A DNA stretch of 64,000 nt from WVYX01 sp039592335 (GTDB lineage Bacteria; Gemmatimonadota; Gemmatimonadetes; Gemmatimonadales; GWC2-71-9), in the NCBI GenBank assembly GCA_039592335.1, contig JBDHBX010000025.1, positions 1 to 64,000 of the forward strand, written 5' to 3'. The translations under genes were made by a program, and so were the position numbers. Of the stretch, positions 37,230-46,095 are shown piece after piece. The notes under the pieces are model-generated. The model made no database searches. It saw only the letters and a program-made list of their open reading frames with translations, and had not been told where the DNA came from. Positions within the stretch are counted from its first letter, which is position 1, and each line of letters starts with the position of its first letter.

Positions 37230-37825
37230 GCCGGCTCCTCTTGGCTCAGCTTGCGCAGCACGAGCTCCGAGGCGGCCTTGAGCGTCTCAAACACACCGGT
37301 GCCTGACAGCGCGGCCGCGGGGAAGCTGGGCACACCCCAGAAGTTCAGCGCGTCATCCAGCTCTTGCGTCGAGAGCACGAGATCCTGCGGCAGGTCCTGC
37401 TTGTTGTATTGGAACACGAGCGGCATAGCGCGCACTTCGGCGCCCTGTGCCAAGAGGTTCTCCTGCAGATTCTGCAGGCTCTCGACGTTCTCCTCGAGCT
37501 GTCGCGCCTGGCTGTCGGCAACGAACACCACGCCATCCGCGCCCTGGAGCACCAGTTTGCGCGTCGCGTTGTAGTAGACCTGCCCGGGGACCGTGTACAG
37601 CTGGAACCGGGTGGTGAAGCCCGAGATGCTGCCGAGCTCGAGCGGCAGGAAGTCGAAGAACAGTGTGCGATCGGTTTGGGTCGCGAGCGACACCATGCGG
37701 CCGCGGCGATCATCCGGCACGCGCCCGTAGACGTATTGCAGATTGGTCGTCTTGCCCGACCGTCCGGGTCCGTAGTAGACGATCTTGCACGTGATCTCGC
37801 GGGTCGTGAAGTTGACTAGGGACAC
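37226..37825 (-). CDS. mglA: MglA-type small Ras-like GTPase
   Basis: 199 aa with GTG start four bases after the Roadblock gene. P-loop GPGRSGKTT (19-27), switch-region signature SLATQTDRTLFFDFLP, PM3 reading TVPGQ in place of DxxGQ (the Thr for Asp change is the hallmark of MglA proteins) and NKQD for guanine specificity. In Myxococcus and Thermus MglA with MglB (a Roadblock protein) sets cell polarity for gliding or pili. Two Roadblock genes lie immediately upstream, so the GTPase and its putative GAP partners are co-expressed. Confidence 0.94.
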   Translation of the reverse strand: MSLVNFTTREITCKIVYYGPGRSGKTTNLQYVYGRVPDDRRGRMVSLATQTDRTLFFDFLPLELGSISGFTTRFQLYTVPGQVYYNATRKLVLQGADGVVFVADSQARQLEENVESLQNLQENLLAQGAEVRAMPLVFQYNKQDLPQDLVLSTQELDDALNFWGVPSFPAAALSGTGVFETLKAASELVLRKLSQEEPA

Positions 37826-37829
37826 GCTA

Positions 37830-38300
37830 TCACTGTCCGAAAAGGGTCGCCAGACTTTCGTTCAACTCCCGCTCGAAGTCTGCTGCGAGCACCGCTTGGG
37901 GGCGCTCCTCGGGGGGAGCCACCGCCGCCAGTTCCGCCACGAACTCCTCGAAGAATAACTGCACCAATCCCACCGAGGAGTCCGAACCATAAACTACCAG
38001 TGCGAGCAACCGTCCGCGCGGGGTATCGAATGCCCCCAGGAAGATGCCATGCTCCACACCCTGGTGGTCGAGGGTCGAGAAGTGCCGCTGGTCGAGCATG
38101 CTGGCCAACTCGCCGCTCGAGGCGACGATCGCGGCCCCAAGGGCCGCCGCCGACATCACGTCCACGGCACGCGTGAACCCGTGCTGCGCCAGCACCTGGC
38201 CCGCAGGGGTCATGAGCAACGTGATCCGCGCCCCCGCCTCCGCCACAAACCGCTCCAGAGGTTCGAGGGTCCACGCCTCAACCGCGCGTGTCTGCGTCAC
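37830..38300 (-). CDS. Roadblock/LC7 domain protein 1 (MglB-like)
   Basis: 156 aa from GTG at 38300, overlapping the next Roadblock stop (GTGA). A Roadblock/LC7-like fold: an N-terminal helix (LEPLERFVAEAGA), a beta hairpin (ITLLMTPAGQVLAQHGF), helix VMSAAALGAAIVASSGELA, then beta strands EHGIFLGAFDT and LLALVVYG. A C-terminal acidic tail of about 40 residues (EEFVAELAAVAPPEER) is longer than in most members. It is probably a partner or GAP-like regulator of the adjacent MglA. In which pair it dimerises is unknown. Confidence 0.8.
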   Translation of the reverse strand: MTQTRAVEAWTLEPLERFVAEAGARITLLMTPAGQVLAQHGFTRAVDVMSAAALGAAIVASSGELASMLDQRHFSTLDHQGVEHGIFLGAFDTPRGRLLALVVYGSDSSVGLVQLFFEEFVAELAAVAPPEERPQAVLAADFERELNESLATLFGQ

Positions 38301-38647
38301 GCAATGCCCTCCGCTGCTCGCAGCATCTCCAACCGCACGAGACCGACGTTCATGTTGGGATCACCGACGGCGACGACCAGCACGCCGTCCGGCGCCGGAA
38401 CCACGATGAGCGTGCCACCGTCACCCTGCAAGTGCAGGAAGTGCGGCGCGCCCGCGGCGCCGGCGTCCATCGCCTGGCGGAACCGCTTGTGCAGGCTGGC
38501 CGCCAGCGCCGCCACGGCGTTGCCTCGCACACCCTCCATCAGCGACTCCGCCACGATGAGTCCGTCATCACCCGTCACGAGCATCGCCCCGCGCACGCCG
38601 CGCACGCGGGTGATGTTGTCGAGGGCCCGACGGAATCGCGTGGTCAC
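38297..38647 (-). CDS. Roadblock/LC7 domain protein 2 (MglB-like)
   Basis: 116 aa with GTG start overlapping the next stop (GTGA). A compact Roadblock domain: helix FRRALDNITRVRGVRGA, hairpin MLVTGDDGLIVAESLM, helix NAVAALAASLHKRFRQAM, then HFLHLQGDGGTLIVVPA and VLVVAVGDPNMNVGLVRLEM, which matches the MglB-like pattern closely. Co-expressed with the first Roadblock protein and MglA; the two could form a heterodimer. Confidence 0.87.
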   Translation of the reverse strand: MTTRFRRALDNITRVRGVRGAMLVTGDDGLIVAESLMEGVRGNAVAALAASLHKRFRQAMDAGAAGAPHFLHLQGDGGTLIVVPAPDGVLVVAVGDPNMNVGLVRLEMLRAAEGIA

Positions 38648-39444
38648 AGCTGCTGCTCCTCGAGCCAGGCCCGGGCCACGGTACCCGCACTCTCTGCCAG
38701 GATGGCAAGCCGGCCCGACGGCACACTGTGGTCGCGCAGGATGAGCAGCAGGGTCTCAGGGGTCGGCGGTGTCACGTACACGTTGCCATCGGGCCCCTCG
38801 GCCACGATCCAGCGCCACGCACCCAGGTGGAGCATGCGCGCTGTGCGATCGGCCTCTTGGGCGGCCCCTGCCAGGTACGCCGCCACCGCTTGCGAGACGT
38901 CATGCCCGTCGGCGTCGCGCAGCTGCCCACCCAACACCTGGCCGCGGTCGTCCACCAGGAGCATCCCCTGCTCGGCACCGTCGAGACCGGCGGACAGCGC
39001 CTCCTCACCCGGGCCCTCCTCGACGCGCTGCGACTCGAATTCCTCGACCGCATCACGCACCGTGCGCAAGGCGCCGATCACGCTCTCGTTCGTGGGATCG
39101 GCCGCGAGGGCAAGCTCCAAGTGCTCCAGCGCGCTGTTCAGATCGCCGGAGCGGTAGCTCAGGAAGCCGAGTCCTTTGTGCGCGCCGAGGTGCCGGGGGT
39201 CCAGCTCCAGCACGGTTCCCCACACCTGCACGGCGCGTCCATACTCGCCCTGATCCACGAGCACGCGGGCGTACAAGTCGCGACCTTCGATGAGCTCCGG
39301 ATGCTGCTCCACCCCACTCACTACAATGCGCGACGCGGCGTCGAGCTGTCCCACCTGCCGCAGCGCCTCGCCCAGTTCGAGGAAGACGAGGCTCGACGGA
39401 TCGCGCGCCAATTCCGCCGTCATGGCCTGGATGTCGCTAGCCAC
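38644..39444 (-). CDS. TPR protein with a C-terminal Roadblock-like domain
   Basis: 266 aa, GTG start overlapping the upstream gene by eight bases. TPR units occupy about 1-130 (LELGEALRQVGQLDAASRIV; YARVLVDQGEYGRAVQVW; GLGFLSYRSGDLNSALEHL). After an acidic linker the C-terminal 110 residues (from about 155, GMLLVDDRGQVLGGQLRD, then helix and strands RWIVAEGPDGNVYVTPP) look like a third Roadblock/LC7 domain. The TPR part could dock the GTPase module onto the larger TPR proteins of the operon. Confidence 0.75.
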   Translation of the reverse strand: MASDIQAMTAELARDPSSLVFLELGEALRQVGQLDAASRIVVSGVEQHPELIEGRDLYARVLVDQGEYGRAVQVWGTVLELDPRHLGAHKGLGFLSYRSGDLNSALEHLELALAADPTNESVIGALRTVRDAVEEFESQRVEEGPGEEALSAGLDGAEQGMLLVDDRGQVLGGQLRDADGHDVSQAVAAYLAGAAQEADRTARMLHLGAWRWIVAEGPDGNVYVTPPTPETLLLILRDHSVPSGRLAILAESAGTVARAWLEEQQL

Positions 39445-40588
39445 GAGACCCCGCCAGGAAGCTGTTCAAGGTCTGGGCTGCGACGACCGCGTCGCGCACC
39501 CGCTGCATCTCTGCTTCGGCTCCTCCCTCCTGCTCGGCGATCTTGAGCCAGCGCCGCCACCACTCGACCGCCTCCCGGAAGCGTCCCTGCAACGCCAAGG
39601 CATCCCCCAGCAGGCGGTGCGCCGCACCGAAGAGGGGATCCACCCGCAGCGCGCGGCGCAGGTGTTCCTCTGCCGAGCCTACCTCGCCGGTCACGAGGCT
39701 CACGCGTCCCAGCACGACGTCGACGGCCACCTCGTGCGGGAACCGCTCCCGCATCGTCTCTGCCAGCTGGCGCGCGGCACCCAGGTCACCCTCGTCCAGG
39801 GCGGACTCGGCCCGCTCGACCAACCCGCTGAGGTCCGCGGAGACCTCGGTCGGGGCCGGCGCCGCTCCCCGGTCGGCCACGGCCACGAGTCCCGCGCTCT
39901 GCAGCCCAAAGATGGTCTTCGCCACGTCGAAATCGGACCGGGCGACCAGGCTGGCGATGGTGCGCACGTCCCGCTCGCCGTCGATGGTGGCCAGCACCTC
40001 CCACTCGAACGGCAGCAGATCGAGTCCACCCCCTTCGCCGCTGTCGGCGGGCGCGAGCGCCGGCACCACCCCCACGTGCGGGATCTTCGACTCGATGCGG
40101 GACCACTCGTCGATCCGGCGGGCGCCCTCCATGAGCACCGATTCCGTGGTGATCCGCACCGTTGCGTCGGCGGGAACCTCCTGGAGCGGACCTTCCACGA
40201 ACGAGAAGTAACCCTCGCGCCAGTTCATGACCTCGAAGATCACTTCCTCGACCTGGAAGCGAACCTGCCGCTCGAGCTCCCGCGCGGCGACGGCGCCGAT
40301 GTCCGTCAGGACCTCACCCAGGCGCCGCCGGTCACCCTGCTCCTGCATGTCGCGGGCTCGCTGGAGATCGGCTTCGGTGATCTTGCCCGCGCGTACCAGT
40401 ATGCCGCCCAACGGGTGCGGGTTGCTCTGGATCTCCGCGTAGACCACCGCACCGTCGTCGAAGTACACGGTCCCCTGGTTGTGCCGCAGCTTGGACGACA
40501 CCGTGAGCACGCCCGTCTTGCGGCTGAGATCCAGCAGCTGGAAGACGTCGTGGATCCCCAGTTCCTTGAGCGGTCCCTCGATCGCCAT
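39437..40588 (-). CDS. DUF4388 (PATAN) domain protein with TPR repeats, B
   Basis: 383 aa from ATG at 40588, three bases after the upstream stop. An N-terminal DUF4388 domain (about 1-55: MAIEGPLKELGIHDVFQLLDL, KTGVLTV, GTVYFDDGAVVYAE) is followed by a helical region LGGILVRAGKITEADLQRA, also found in the paralogue at 33625. The second PATAN part is at about 110-150 (EVMNWREGYFSF). A short TPR stretch (about 250-375) ends the protein. Same order of parts as the 538-aa paralogue but with far fewer TPRs, so they probably arose by duplication. Confidence 0.84.
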   Translation of the reverse strand: MAIEGPLKELGIHDVFQLLDLSRKTGVLTVSSKLRHNQGTVYFDDGAVVYAEIQSNPHPLGGILVRAGKITEADLQRARDMQEQGDRRRLGEVLTDIGAVAARELERQVRFQVEEVIFEVMNWREGYFSFVEGPLQEVPADATVRITTESVLMEGARRIDEWSRIESKIPHVGVVPALAPADSGEGGGLDLLPFEWEVLATIDGERDVRTIASLVARSDFDVAKTIFGLQSAGLVAVADRGAAPAPTEVSADLSGLVERAESALDEGDLGAARQLAETMRERFPHEVAVDVVLGRVSLVTGEVGSAEEHLRRALRVDPLFGAAHRLLGDALALQGRFREAVEWWRRWLKIAEQEGGAEAEMQRVRDAVVAAQTLNSFLAGSRG

Positions 40589-40591
40589 GGT

Positions 40592-43222
40592 CTACGCCAC
40601 CTCGCCCTCGAAGATGTGCCGCAGACCGGACGGATCCAGATCGATCACGCGATCCCACCGCTCCACGGCTTGCTGGTAGCGGCGTTGCCGCGCGAACACC
40701 ACCCCCGAGAAGAACAGGGCCGCGAGGTGGTGCTGGTCGTGGGTTAGGACCCGCTCGAACGAGTGCAACGCCTCGTCCACCCGCCCGTCTTCGAGCAGCG
40801 CCTTTCCCAGCACGAGCAGCGCGTCCATCGCGGTGGAGTCGGCCGTGAGCACGTCGGCGAGGAGATGGATGGCCTTGCGTGGCGCCCCGGTCCGGCGGTG
40901 CAGCTCGGCCAGAGCGACCGCGGCCTCGAAGAAGGTCGGGAGCTGATCCAGCGCCGCCTGGTACGACGCTTCGGCAGCCGTCCAGTCTTCGCGCGCCTCA
41001 TGCGCCTTCCCCAAGTCGACCCGCACCTGCACCAGCCGGGGGTCGAGCTCCAACGCGCTTTCGTAGGCTGTGCGTGCCGCGTTCCAGTTCCGCATCCCCA
41101 CCGCAATGTCCCCCTCCAGCTTCAGGAGGTCGGCCCGCTGGGGCGCGCGCGTGCGGGCCGCCTGCAACGCTTCCAGCGCCTTGCCCGGATCACCGGCGGC
41201 GAGCTGCCCTCGGGCGAGCACGACGAGCACATCGACGTTCTCGGGTTGCTCGCTCGCCAGCGCCGCGGCGTCATCCACGACTTCGGCGCCGCGCTCCAGC
41301 GCCAGCAGCTCGCGCAGCTCGGCCAGGCGCACGTCTGCCCGGTCGGGCGCGAGATCCCGCGCCGCCCGATACCGCTCCAGCGCCTCACCGTGGAGTCCGC
41401 GCCGGCCGAAGATCTCGCCGAGCAAGACGTGCGCCTCCACCTGCTCGGCCCCACGGCTCACCGCGCGATTCACCTCGGCCGAGGCGAGTTCGAAGAGCCC
41501 CTTGTTCAAGTAGTCTCGCGCCAGGTCGAAGGGATCGCCTCGCTTGGGTGCCGCGGGCTTGGGCGCCGGTCGCTCCAGCTCGGCGAAGAGACTGTCGAGT
41601 GTGCCGGGCTCGAGCGTCAGGCTCTGATTCGCGAGCTCGGCCGCCACGTCCGCCGAGATCTCGGGGACCACCGAGATTCCCGGGTCCTCGTACTGCAGAT
41701 CGATCGCGAGCCGGAACTTCTGCGGCACGTAGTACGGATCGAGCGTTTGCGCCCGGGTCACTGCCCGCAGCGCCCCGTCGAAGTCGCCCAGGCGCGACAG
41801 GGAGAAACTCAGGTTGTAGTGGGCCTCCGCGGATTGTGGGTCGGACTCGACGGCGCGGGAGAACGCATTGCGCGCGTCCTCCGGCCGGTCGGTCTCGGTG
41901 AGCACCAACCCCAACCCGTTCCACGCGGCCGCCAAGGCCGGATCTTGCTCCAACACCCGCCGGAAGGCCTGGAGCGCGAGCTGGAACCGCTTCAAGTTGA
42001 GGAGCAGCAGCCCGAGGTTGAGGCGCGGGATGGCCAGGTCGGGCCCGTGTTTGAGCGCTTCCCCCAGCGTCTCGACCGCTTCCTCGGTGCGTCCCACCTG
42101 GGCCATCGTGATAGCCAGGTTGTTGCGGGCAAGCGGATACTCGGGGTCATGGTGCACCGCCCGCTGATACGACCCGAGCGCATCCTCGAATCGGCCCACC
42201 TGGTGCAACACCACACCACGCTCGTTCCACAGCTTCGGGTCGTCGGGAAGCTCGCCCACCAGCTTGTCGTACAACTCCAGCGCCGACGCATGGTCGCGCT
42301 TCAGCAGGTGCACCTCGGCGAGGGCTTGCAGCACGAGTTGGCGGTCTTCCCCGCGCTCCAATGCCAGCCGGTACTCCTTCACCGCCTCGTTGTAGTAGCC
42401 CTGCTGCCGGAAAGCCCGACCCAGGTTGAAGTGCGCCAGCGTTTCATCGACGTCGGGTTGCGTGATGTACGGTGCCGACGGACGGTCGCGTTGTTCGGCG
42501 ATGGACTCGAGCGTGAGGTTGGTTTGCGCCCGGCCCAGGGTGGGGTTCAGCTCGATGGCCCGCTTGGTCGCGGCGCGCGCCTCCTCGTGCCGCCCCAGGT
42601 CGCCCAGCACGAAGGCCATCTGGTAGTGGGCGTCTGCATTCTCCGGATTGATGTCGGTGGCCTGCTCCAGTGCTTCCAGCGCCTCGATGTTGAGCCCCTG
42701 GTTGTACCGCACCTCTCCGAGATACTGGTGAATCACGCTACTCTCGGCATCCAGGGCGCGCGCCCTTTCGAGCCACTCCGCCGCAGTATCCAGCGTCCCA
42801 CGGCTCTTCTCCGCGAGCCCGACCTGAATCATCGCCGCCACGTTGTTGGGATCGCGCTCGATCAGCGCCTGGAACTCGCGCGCCGCCTCGTCGTACTGCC
42901 CGAGCGACGCGTAGGCCCGTGCCAGTTCCCAGCGGGCGTTGACGTCCTCGGAATCCGTGCGCAGCCGCTCGCCCAGCTCGGCAATCCGCCGGTCGTAGAA
43001 GCCCGACGCCTTGTACGCGATCTCCAGGTTGCGTCGCGCGGTGTGCATTTTCGGATCGAGTTCCAGCGCCCGCTGGAACTCGTAGATCGCGTCCTCGACC
43101 AGCCCTTTGCGATGGTATAGGACACCCAGGTTGTTGTGGGCGCCCGCGTCCGAGGGGTCGATCCGCCTGGCGAACGACCGGAGGACATCGCGGTCCTTCT
43201 GCGGGAGGGCCCCTGTCGGCAT
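40592..43222 (-). CDS. Giant TPR scaffold protein in the chemosensory operon
   Basis: 876 aa from ATG at 43222, four bases after the cheC stop. Consecutive TPR units cover nearly the whole chain (NNLGVLYHRKGLVEDAIYEFQRALELDP; NLGRAFRQQGYYNEAVKEY; NGLGLVLTETDRPEDARNAF; LGEIFGRRGLHGEALERY). A non-TPR insert at about 480-560 (YEDPGISVVPEISADVAAEL) divides it into two superhelices. No signal peptide or membrane helix, so it is cytoplasmic. It is likely a large assembly platform for the Che/MglA machinery, by analogy with TPR scaffolds of polarity systems; the partner is unknown. Confidence 0.8.
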   Translation of the reverse strand: MPTGALPQKDRDVLRSFARRIDPSDAGAHNNLGVLYHRKGLVEDAIYEFQRALELDPKMHTARRNLEIAYKASGFYDRRIAELGERLRTDSEDVNARWELARAYASLGQYDEAAREFQALIERDPNNVAAMIQVGLAEKSRGTLDTAAEWLERARALDAESSVIHQYLGEVRYNQGLNIEALEALEQATDINPENADAHYQMAFVLGDLGRHEEARAATKRAIELNPTLGRAQTNLTLESIAEQRDRPSAPYITQPDVDETLAHFNLGRAFRQQGYYNEAVKEYRLALERGEDRQLVLQALAEVHLLKRDHASALELYDKLVGELPDDPKLWNERGVVLHQVGRFEDALGSYQRAVHHDPEYPLARNNLAITMAQVGRTEEAVETLGEALKHGPDLAIPRLNLGLLLLNLKRFQLALQAFRRVLEQDPALAAAWNGLGLVLTETDRPEDARNAFSRAVESDPQSAEAHYNLSFSLSRLGDFDGALRAVTRAQTLDPYYVPQKFRLAIDLQYEDPGISVVPEISADVAAELANQSLTLEPGTLDSLFAELERPAPKPAAPKRGDPFDLARDYLNKGLFELASAEVNRAVSRGAEQVEAHVLLGEIFGRRGLHGEALERYRAARDLAPDRADVRLAELRELLALERGAEVVDDAAALASEQPENVDVLVVLARGQLAAGDPGKALEALQAARTRAPQRADLLKLEGDIAVGMRNWNAARTAYESALELDPRLVQVRVDLGKAHEAREDWTAAEASYQAALDQLPTFFEAAVALAELHRRTGAPRKAIHLLADVLTADSTAMDALLVLGKALLEDGRVDEALHSFERVLTHDQHHLAALFFSGVVFARQRRYQQAVERWDRVIDLDPSGLRHIFEGEVA

Positions 43223-43226
43223 TAGG

Positions 43227-43844
43227 TCAGATGCGGATGGCGTCGAAGATGGAGTTCAGCGAGGCGGCGTCCGGCAGGAGGAGGAAGTGGCCCCGCAGGT
43301 CCGCGCCCGCTTCCTCAAAGTGGAAGTTGGTCTCGACGCAGAACACCACATCCTTGTCCCGCCCGAAGCTCAGATGCGTGGTGCTCAGCACGGCGCCCGT
43401 GAGGTCCACAGCAAGACTGGGAACGGAGGGAAGCAGCATCATTCCCATGAAGTCCGAGAGGGCGTTCATGTACGCCCCACCCAGGATGTTGCCCGCCTCC
43501 TTGATGCTGGACTGTTCCAGATCGCCAAACTCCGACGTGGTCCCCGGCTCACGCCGCAACAGGAGGTCGCTCAGCAGCATGGCATTGCTCTGCGGCACCA
43601 CGAGGAGCATGCGCCCCGTCAGGTCTCCCAGCATGTGCATGAGGACGGCAGCCACCACCTCGTCGGAGTGGCCGAGGAGATCCGGCGCCTGCTCCAGGCG
43701 TTCGACATAAATCTGCGGCACGCTGATCATGATGCGGCGGTCGGTGAGCTGGGAGAGCGCCGTCGCCGCGTGCCCCGCGCCGATGTTGGCCACCTCTCTC
43801 AGAGCATCGAGCTGCAGTTCTTCGAGATCTCGCAGGTCTACCAT
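43227..43844 (-). CDS. cheC: CheY-P phosphatase CheC
   Basis: 205 aa from ATG at 43844. Two copies of the CheC/CheX/FliY active motif (D/S-x3-E-x2-N): DALREVAN (about 13-20) and SSIKEAGN near the middle. It would dephosphorylate CheY-P and bind CheD. No cheZ is present, so CheC is the likely signal terminator. The following TPR gene starts four bases downstream. Confidence 0.93.
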   Translation of the reverse strand: MVDLRDLEELQLDALREVANIGAGHAATALSQLTDRRIMISVPQIYVERLEQAPDLLGHSDEVVAAVLMHMLGDLTGRMLLVVPQSNAMLLSDLLLRREPGTTSEFGDLEQSSIKEAGNILGGAYMNALSDFMGMMLLPSVPSLAVDLTGAVLSTTHLSFGRDKDVVFCVETNFHFEEAGADLRGHFLLLPDAASLNSIFDAIRI

Positions 43845-43852
43845 GCTCGCTC

Positions 43853-45721
43853 CTAGACGAAACCGCCCGCGTCCAGAATGAGGACGGGGCGCCCCTCTCC
43901 GAGAATCGTTGCGCCGCTGAAGATGGGCAGCATCCCCCGCGGCGGAGTGAAGGTCTTCACGACGATCTCCTGCTGGCCGAGCAGTTGATCCACGACCAGG
44001 CCGGAACGTCGCTTTCCGATCTGCAACACGATCACGGGGCTTCGGAGCGGGCCGTCCCCCGCAATCTCCAGCATGCGCCGCAGGTACACCAGCGGCACGA
44101 CTTCCTCCCGCAACGTCAACGCGTCGCGCTCGTCCACCCGGGTCACCTCGGCTGCGCCGAGGTCGAGCGTCTCGGCGACGTGGGTAATGGGGAGCGCATA
44201 GCGCTCCTCCCCCACGCGCGTGATGAGGGCCCGCACGATGGCCAGCGTCGTGGGAAGACGCAGGGTGAAGGTCGTCCCCTCACCCTCGACGGTCTGGACC
44301 TCGACCCCACCTCCCATGCCCCGCGTGGCATGCACCACGGCATCGATCCCCACGCCGCGTCCCGACACGTCCGACACCTCCTCCGCCGTGCTCATGCCGG
44401 ATTGCGAAAGGACGCGCAGCAGCACCTCGCCACTCAGCGAGTCCACGTCGGCTTCCACCAATCCCAGCTCCTTCGCGCCTTCCAGGATCCTGGCGCGGTC
44501 GATGCCGCGCCCGTCGTCGCGCACGCGAATGGCTACCGCGGCGCGCTCCCGCATCGCGCTCAGCTCGATCACGCCCTCCTGCGGCTTCCCGGCAGCCTTG
44601 CGCGCCTTGGGGCTCTCAATCCCGTGGTCCACGGCGTTGCGCAGCAGGTGTACCAGCGGATCACCAATCTCGTCCAGGACCGCCCGGTCGAGCTCGATCT
44701 CCTTCCCTTCCACCCGGAAGGCGACCTGCTTGCTGAGTTTGCGGGCGAGATCCCGCACCAGACGGGGAAACCGGTCGAACACTTGCCACACCGGCGTCAT
44801 GCGGGCCTGGATGATCTCGTTCTGGAGATCGGCGGCCAGTTGGGAGAACTTCGTGCTGACCTCCTCCAGTTCGGGATCGGCGCGCTGCACGCTGATCTCG
44901 GCCAGCGCCCCGCGCGTCGTGAGGAGCTCGCCGATCAGGTTCATGAGCGCGTCGAGGCGCCGCAGGTCGACCCGAATGTGGCGCGCCTTGCGCCCCACCG
45001 CCTCCGCCGCCGGCTGCGCATCCTCGGTCGACGCAATCTCCACCCGCTCCACGTCTCCGGCGCCACGGATCGCCTGCTCGACCGCGTCGGCAGCCGCATC
45101 GGTCTCCAGCCGAAACGCGAAGCGCCCGTCGAACTCATCACCCTCAATGGCGGTGGTGGGTGGCTCCACCGCGTGCACCCGCCCGAGGGTCTCCATCTGC
45201 TGCAGGATGATCAGCGCCCGCGCACCCTTGAGCGGCGACTCCGACACCAGCGTGACCTGTACCGCCCGCCCTCCACCAGCCCCAGCCGACACGGTCGGGG
45301 CCGAGGGTCGGGCCTGCTGGGGACGCTCCACGACCTTCTCGAAGGCCGACGCAGCCTCGTCGATGGCCTGTACGACGCCGGCGAGGTCCACGTCGGACTC
45401 GCGCCCGGCGACGGATGCCTCTACGGCTTGCTCGAGGGAGTCGGCGCTCTTGAAGAGGAGTTCCAGCACCTCGTCGGACGCGGTCCGCTCACCGCGCCGC
45501 AAGAGGTCCAGCAGATTCTCCGTGCGGTGGGCCAGGTCGGCGACCTTGGCGTAGCCCATCGTCGCGGCCATGCCCTTGATCGTGTGCATGGCCCGGAAGA
45601 TCCCGGCAACGGGCTCACTCGCCTGCGGGTCTCGCTCCCACTCCAGCAGGAGCTGGTTGATGGTGCTGAGGTGTTCGCGACTTTCGGCGAGGAAGAGCTC
45701 CGCATACTGCGAGAGGTCCAT
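43853..45721 (-). CDS. cheA: Chemotaxis histidine kinase CheA
   Basis: 622 aa from ATG at 45721, two bases after the cheY stop; the longer open frame upstream is cheY antiphase. P1 domain with phospho-acceptor His46 (FRAMHTIKGMA). A P2-like region at about 170-250 (LVSESPLKGARALIILQQM) resembles the CheY-binding domain. The dimerisation P3 starts near 265 (RVDLRRLDALMNLIGELL). The kinase P4 has the N box HLLRNAVDHGIE, G1 VRDDGRGID and G2 GRGVGIDAV. The P5 CheW-like domain covers the last 130 residues. All catalytic motifs are intact. Confidence 0.97.
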   Translation of the reverse strand: MDLSQYAELFLAESREHLSTINQLLLEWERDPQASEPVAGIFRAMHTIKGMAATMGYAKVADLAHRTENLLDLLRRGERTASDEVLELLFKSADSLEQAVEASVAGRESDVDLAGVVQAIDEAASAFEKVVERPQQARPSAPTVSAGAGGGRAVQVTLVSESPLKGARALIILQQMETLGRVHAVEPPTTAIEGDEFDGRFAFRLETDAAADAVEQAIRGAGDVERVEIASTEDAQPAAEAVGRKARHIRVDLRRLDALMNLIGELLTTRGALAEISVQRADPELEEVSTKFSQLAADLQNEIIQARMTPVWQVFDRFPRLVRDLARKLSKQVAFRVEGKEIELDRAVLDEIGDPLVHLLRNAVDHGIESPKARKAAGKPQEGVIELSAMRERAAVAIRVRDDGRGIDRARILEGAKELGLVEADVDSLSGEVLLRVLSQSGMSTAEEVSDVSGRGVGIDAVVHATRGMGGGVEVQTVEGEGTTFTLRLPTTLAIVRALITRVGEERYALPITHVAETLDLGAAEVTRVDERDALTLREEVVPLVYLRRMLEIAGDGPLRSPVIVLQIGKRRSGLVVDQLLGQQEIVVKTFTPPRGMLPIFSGATILGEGRPVLILDAGGFV

Positions 45722-45723
45722 GC

Positions 45724-46086
45724 CTAGCCGAGCACCCGCTGCACCGCCTCCAGTACCCGAGACGGCTGGAACGGCTTGACGACGAAGTCTTTGGCTCCCG
45801 CCTGAATTGCCTCGACGACCAGCGCCTGCTGGCCCATAGCGCTGCACATGAGAACTCGGGCGCTGGGATCGGCCTGGACGATCTCGCGCACGGCGTCGAT
45901 CCCGCCCATGTCGGGCATCACGATGTCCATCGTGACCAAGTCGGGCTTCAGCTGCTTGTACTTATCGACCGCCTGAGTGCCGGACTCCGCCTCGCCCACC
46001 ACCTCGTAACCTGCCTGCGTCAGGATGTCGCTGATCATCGTCCGCATGAAGATCGCGTCATCGCACACGAGTACCGTATGGCTCAC
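45724..46086 (-). CDS. cheY: Response regulator CheY
   Basis: 120 aa with GTG start after GGGAGGG (about six bases upstream). A stand-alone receiver: acidic pair D9-D10, phospho-acceptor D54 (VTMDIVMPDM), Ser82 and Lys104 (VVKPF). No output domain. It sits directly before cheA. The target is unknown because no flagellar motor genes lie in the window; by context it may act on the MglA module or on a pilus system. Confidence 0.95.
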   Translation of the reverse strand: MSHTVLVCDDAIFMRTMISDILTQAGYEVVGEAESGTQAVDKYKQLKPDLVTMDIVMPDMGGIDAVREIVQADPSARVLMCSAMGQQALVVEAIQAGAKDFVVKPFQPSRVLEAVQRVLG

Positions 46087-46095
46087 ACACCCTCC

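Noticed and set aside
40763..43120. Plus-strand open frame of 785 codons opposite the giant TPR gene
   Set aside because: Shadow frame; the minus-strand TPR pattern is unambiguous.
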